Shown here: positions 30,029 to 32,547 of the stretch, in pieces
Position numbering within the stretch: position 1 is the stretch's first letter
Layout: each line of letters opens with the position of its first letter
From: Nocardioides sp.
Lineage (GTDB): Bacteria > Actinomycetota > Actinomycetes > Propionibacteriales > Nocardioidaceae
Assembly (NCBI GenBank): GCA_002729525.1
Contig: PBYI01000066.1
Span: 1 to 32,547 of the forward strand
Reading direction: 5' to 3'
Length of the DNA: 32,547 nt
Made by a program: the position numbers and the translations under genes
The notes under the pieces: generated by a model
What the model saw: only the letters and a program-made list of their open reading frames with translations
Told to the model about the DNA's origin: nothing
Database searches by the model: none

Positions 30029-30814
30029 GTGTCCGCAGTGCAGCGGCCTGTCGGCGGTCCTTACGACGATCGCTTCGCGCACGACGCCCGTACCCGCACC
30101 GAGGCCCTCAGGCTGCTCGCCGAGGGCCGATCGGTCTCCGCGGTCGCCCCGGCGGCTCGGGGTCAGCCGCTGGGCTGTCGCCGCGTGGCGCGACGCGGGC
30201 ACCGTTCCGCGACACTGCCCGCTCTGCGACGACGCCACGCTCGACCCCGCGTCGTACGCCGCACTCCTGGGGTACTACCTCGGCGACGGGTGCGTCTCGC
30301 GACCGGCCAACCGACGCTTCCACGTGCTCCGGGTGTCCTGCGACGACGCGTGGCCGGGCGTGCGGGACGACGTCGTCCGCCTCGTCGCCCGGCACTCGCC
30401 CCGGCCTGTCCACCTGGTGCGGGCCCCCGGGTGCACCGTCGTGTCGAACAACTGGGGCCACTGGCCGTGCCCGTTCCCCAGCACGGCCCGGGTCGCAAGC
30501 ACGACCGCCCGATCGTGCTCGAGCCGTGGCAACGCGTCGTGGTGGAGCAGCACCCCGGCGACGTCCTGCGCGGGCTGTTCCACTCCGACGGCGCGCGGGT
30601 GCGCAACTGGGCCACCCGCGTGGGCGACGAGGTGCGCCGCCACGACTACCCGCGCTGGCAGTTCAGCAACCGCAGCGCCGACATCCGCGACCTGTGCTGC
30701 TGGGCGCTCGACCTCGCCGGGGTGGCGTGGCGGCACTCGCAGGAGTGGACGATCAGCGTCTCCCGGCGCGCGGACGTAGCGCGGCTCGACGCCCTGGTCG
30801 GGCTCAAGGCCTGA
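30029..30814 (+). pseudogene. HTH plus two-motif LAGLIDADG protein, disrupted by two compensating single-C indels
   Basis: Three reading-frame pieces join into one sensible 261-residue protein. Piece 1 (30029 to about 30148) encodes YDDRFAHDARTRTEALRLL and RSVSAVA. Piece 2, shifted by one base (about 30150-30478), has RRLGVSRWAVAAWRDAG completing a helix-turn-helix, CPLC, the first LAGLIDADG-like motif LLGYYLGDG, and NNWGHWPCPF. Piece 3, back in the first frame, encodes PQHGPGRKHDRPIVLEPWQ, the second motif VLRGLFHSDG, WQFSNRSADIRDLCCWALD and TISVSRR. One extra C in 30147-30150 and one missing C in 30476-30479 explain both shifts. As read, the first frame is open throughout but the middle third is scrambled, losing half the helix-turn-helix and the first active-site motif. 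Intact relatives, from memory, occur widely in actinobacteria as HTH proteins of unknown function. Either a sequencing error or a recently broken gene. GTG 30029 is 4 nt after the tRNA, with no ribosome site. Confidence 0.75.
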
Positions 30815-30835
30815 CCAGGGGTCGTACGCGTCGTC

Positions 30836-32308
30836 TCAGGCCTCGGGGTCCTTGCGGCGGTACGCCGGCGCGACCTCGTTGATCGCGTCGCCGATCCGGT
30901 GGATCCGCAGCGCGTTGGTCGAGCCGGGGATGCCCGGCGGGCTGCCCGCGATGAGCACCACGAAGTCACCCTCGTCGACGCGGCCGACGCGCAGGAGGTA
31001 CTCGTCGATCTGGCGCACCATCTCGTCGGTGTGCTCGACCGGCGCGGTCTTGAACGTCTCGACACCCCACGAGAGCGAGAGCTGCGAGCGGACGCGGTTC
31101 TCCGGGGTGAAGGCGAGCACGGGGATCGGACCGCGGATGCGGGACAGTCGGCGGGCGGAGTCGCCGCTCTGGGTGAAGGCGACGATGTACTTCGCCCCGA
31201 CCCGCATCGCGACCTCCTCGGCCGCCTTGGCGATCACGCCGCCGCGGGTGCGGGGGTCCCAGTCGATGCGCTCGAAGGTGCCGTAGTCGTCGTCGGCGAA
31301 CGCGTGCTTCTCGGTGGCCGACACGATCCGCGCCATCGTCTCCACGACGTGGACCGGGTGGTCGCCGACGCTGGTCTCGCCCGACAGCATGACCGCGTCG
31401 GTGCCGTCGAGGACGGCGTTCGCGACGTCGCTGGCCTCGGCGCGGGTCGGCGCCGGGTTGGTGACCATCGAGTCGAGCATCTGGGTGGCGACGATGACCG
31501 GCTTGGCGTTGCGCCGCGCTCGCTCGACGATCGTCTTCTGGAGGAACGGCAGCTCCTCGAGCGGGCACTCGACGCCGAGGTCGCCGCGGGCGACCATGAA
31601 GCCGTCGAACGCCGCGATGATCTCGTCGAGGTTCTCGATGGCCTGCGGCTTCTCGATCTTGGCGATGACGGGGAGCATGTTGCCCTCCTCGCGCATCACC
31701 GCGCGGACGTCCTCGACGTCCTGCGCGCTGCGCACGAAGCTCAGCGCGATGAAGTCGACGGACAGCGACAGCGCGAAGCGCAGGTCCTCGACGTCCTTCT
31801 CCGACAGCGCCGGCACCGAGACCGCGACACCGGGCAGGTTGATGCCCTTGTGGTTGCTGACCACGCCGCCGGTGAGGACCTCCGTGACGACGTCGTCACC
31901 CTCGACCGACTTCACGCGCAGGCGCACCTTGCCGTCGTCGATGAGGATCGGGTCGCCGGAGGACACGTCGCCGGGCAGACCGCCGTACGTCGTGCTGGCG
32001 ACCTCGCCGTCGCCGGGGACGTCGCGCGTGGTGATGGTCCACTGCTGCCCGCGCGAGAGCACGGCGTGCCCCTCGGCGAAGGTGCCGAGGCGGATCTTGG
32101 GGCCCTGGAGGTCGGCGAGGATGCCCACGCCGCGCCCCGTGGCGTCCGACGCCTCGCGCACCAGGCGGTAGGCCTCGCGGTGGTCGTCATGGCTGCCGTG
32201 GCTCATGTTGAGCCGGGCCATGTCCATGCCGGCGTACACCAGCTCGCGGATGCGCCGCTCGCTGTTGGTCGCCGGGCCCAGGGTGCACACGATCTTCGCT
32301 CGCCTCAC
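30836..32308 (-). CDS. pyk: Pyruvate kinase
   Basis: The 490-residue enzyme converts phosphoenolpyruvate and ADP to pyruvate and ATP, the last step of glycolysis. RRAKIVCTLGPATNSERRI starts the barrel. MARLNMSHGSHDDH and ILADLQGPKIRLG follow, then a B domain (about 75-175), the catalytic loop VIAKIEKPQAIENLDEI, VARGDLGVECP and MLDSMVTNPAPTRAEASDVA with TDAVMLSGETSVG. The C-terminal regulatory domain runs from about residue 350 and includes FTQSGDSARRLSR. Length is normal. GTG 32308 lies six bases after a TATCCT box, indicating a leaderless start. It converges on the LAGLIDADG gene with 21 nt between stops and no visible terminator. Confidence 0.97.
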   Translation of the reverse strand: MRRAKIVCTLGPATNSERRIRELVYAGMDMARLNMSHGSHDDHREAYRLVREASDATGRGVGILADLQGPKIRLGTFAEGHAVLSRGQQWTITTRDVPGDGEVASTTYGGLPGDVSSGDPILIDDGKVRLRVKSVEGDDVVTEVLTGGVVSNHKGINLPGVAVSVPALSEKDVEDLRFALSLSVDFIALSFVRSAQDVEDVRAVMREEGNMLPVIAKIEKPQAIENLDEIIAAFDGFMVARGDLGVECPLEELPFLQKTIVERARRNAKPVIVATQMLDSMVTNPAPTRAEASDVANAVLDGTDAVMLSGETSVGDHPVHVVETMARIVSATEKHAFADDDYGTFERIDWDPRTRGGVIAKAAEEVAMRVGAKYIVAFTQSGDSARRLSRIRGPIPVLAFTPENRVRSQLSLSWGVETFKTAPVEHTDEMVRQIDEYLLRVGRVDEGDFVVLIAGSPPGIPGSTNALRIHRIGDAINEVAPAYRRKDPEA

Positions 32309-32320
32309 CCGGTCAGGATA
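32309..32320 (-). promoter_or_regulatory. Leaderless-type promoter of pyk: TATCCT, 6 nt before GTG
   Basis: On the minus strand TATCCT (plus 32315-32320) is followed by GACCGG and GTG 32308. Upstream TTTGAT lies about 15 nt away and may act as a poor -35. The promoter begins only 16 nt after the stop of the next upstream gene. Confidence 0.5.
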
Positions 32321-32336
32321 ACGCTGCTTGGAACGA

Positions 32337-32520
32337 TCAAACGAACAGCGAGCGTCCGTCCGGCGAGGTCGCGGGCAGCGTCCGCCGGGCCGCCAGGCAC
32401 AACGCCGCCAGCCCCAGCTGCGGCACCGCGTCCACACCGAGCAGCAGGAAGCCGGGGAGGTACCGGATGCCGTCCCGGACGCCGTCGTACGCCACGACGT
32501 CCTCGCGCAGGGCCCACAGT
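32337..32520 (-). CDS. C-terminal part of an unrecognised membrane protein, cut by the window end
   Basis: The minus-strand frame ending at TGA (32339-32337) encodes 60 visible residues: LWALREDVVAYDGVRDGIRY, then a hydrophobic stretch LPGFLLLGVDAVPQLGLAAL and CLAARR, and a polar tail ending SLFV. One membrane helix followed by a positively charged end fits the last helix of a multi-pass protein. The start is missing: the frame runs into the terminal C run, which would read as poly-glycine and is unlikely to be real. A competing frame on the same strand (32305-32517) is Arg/Gly/Pro-rich and overlaps the pyk promoter, so it was not chosen. Confidence 0.6.
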
Positions 32521-32547
32521 CCCCCCCCCCCCCCCCCCCCCCCCCCC
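32521..32547. other. Terminal run of 27 C residues
   Basis: Twenty-seven C residues in a row end the window and interrupt an otherwise coding frame. Read from the other strand this is a poly-G tail, the typical dark-cycle artefact of two-colour short-read sequencing, retained at a contig end. Confidence 0.7.

Noticed and set aside
30147..30479. Programmed ribosomal frameshifting to make the full LAGLIDADG protein
   Set aside because: It would need a +1-type and a -1-type event in one short gene, with no slippery heptamer or following stem seen. Indels in C runs are simpler.
29951..30814. tRNA as the attachment site of an integrated element
   Set aside because: No integrase gene, no repeated copy of the tRNA 3' end seen downstream, and composition does not change.
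29908..30882. A plus-strand frame running through the tRNA and past the LAGLIDADG gene
   Set aside because: It is Arg/Pro-rich, translates the tRNA, overlaps the pyk stop, and none of the HTH or LAGLIDADG motifs is in this frame.

Overview
The window is GC-rich, high-GC-codon DNA from an actinobacterium, most likely a Nocardioides-like member of the Propionibacteriales. That placement is inferred. It rests on base composition, frequent GTG starts, several TAnnnT boxes placed 6-7 nt before a start codon (leaderless transcription), an AftD-type arabinofuranosyltransferase, an ANTAR response regulator of the PdtaR type, and the grouping of pyk, pdtaR and polA, which from memory also occurs in Mycobacterium tuberculosis.

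Left end (1-5924). The window opens inside a secreted-type protein built of thrombospondin type 3-like calcium-binding repeats. A minus-strand aminoglycoside-phosphotransferase-fold kinase follows. Next is a compact plus-strand cluster: an unrecognised protein with seven ten-residue repeats, two overlapping class I methyltransferases, and a short protein resembling HxxxDG acyltransferases that carries a 9-bp minisatellite.

Cell-envelope block (5952-17358, all minus strand, read right to left). A 1414-residue AftD homologue is coupled by a 4-nt overlap to a GT-C-like membrane protein, which is coupled the same way to a second polytopic protein. Then come a 59-residue DUF2613-like peptide, a GT2 glycosyltransferase, a GT4 glycosyltransferase and a DUF3068/PorA-family membrane protein. 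The arrangement looks like one long transcription unit for building and exporting a cell-surface glycan. A divergent Wzx/MATE-like flippase gene (17520-18818) adjoins it.

Housekeeping and transport (18836-29891). polA and a hotdog thioesterase diverge from a 74-bp region with two leaderless promoters. A GNAT acetyltransferase follows. A branched-chain amino-acid-type ABC transporter is split in two: the lipoprotein receptor livK on the plus strand converges on livH-livM-livG-livF on the minus strand. The 466-nt gap between them holds two strong hairpins with the same stem core and two 28-nt palindromes that share one arm. LivH carries an unusual N-terminal signal peptide and extracytoplasmic beta-sandwich domain.

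Right end (29280-32547). A PdtaR-type antiterminator regulator diverges from an unusual tRNA with anticodon CAA (Leu) and a short variable arm. Four bases after this tRNA starts a gene encoding a helix-turn-helix plus two-motif LAGLIDADG protein, scrambled here by two compensating single-C indels. Pyruvate kinase and the C-terminal part of a membrane protein follow on the minus strand. The window ends in 27 C residues, probably an assembly artefact. The tRNA plus LAGLIDADG pair, the decapeptide-repeat protein, the LivH fusion and the paired palindromes are the least conventional elements.
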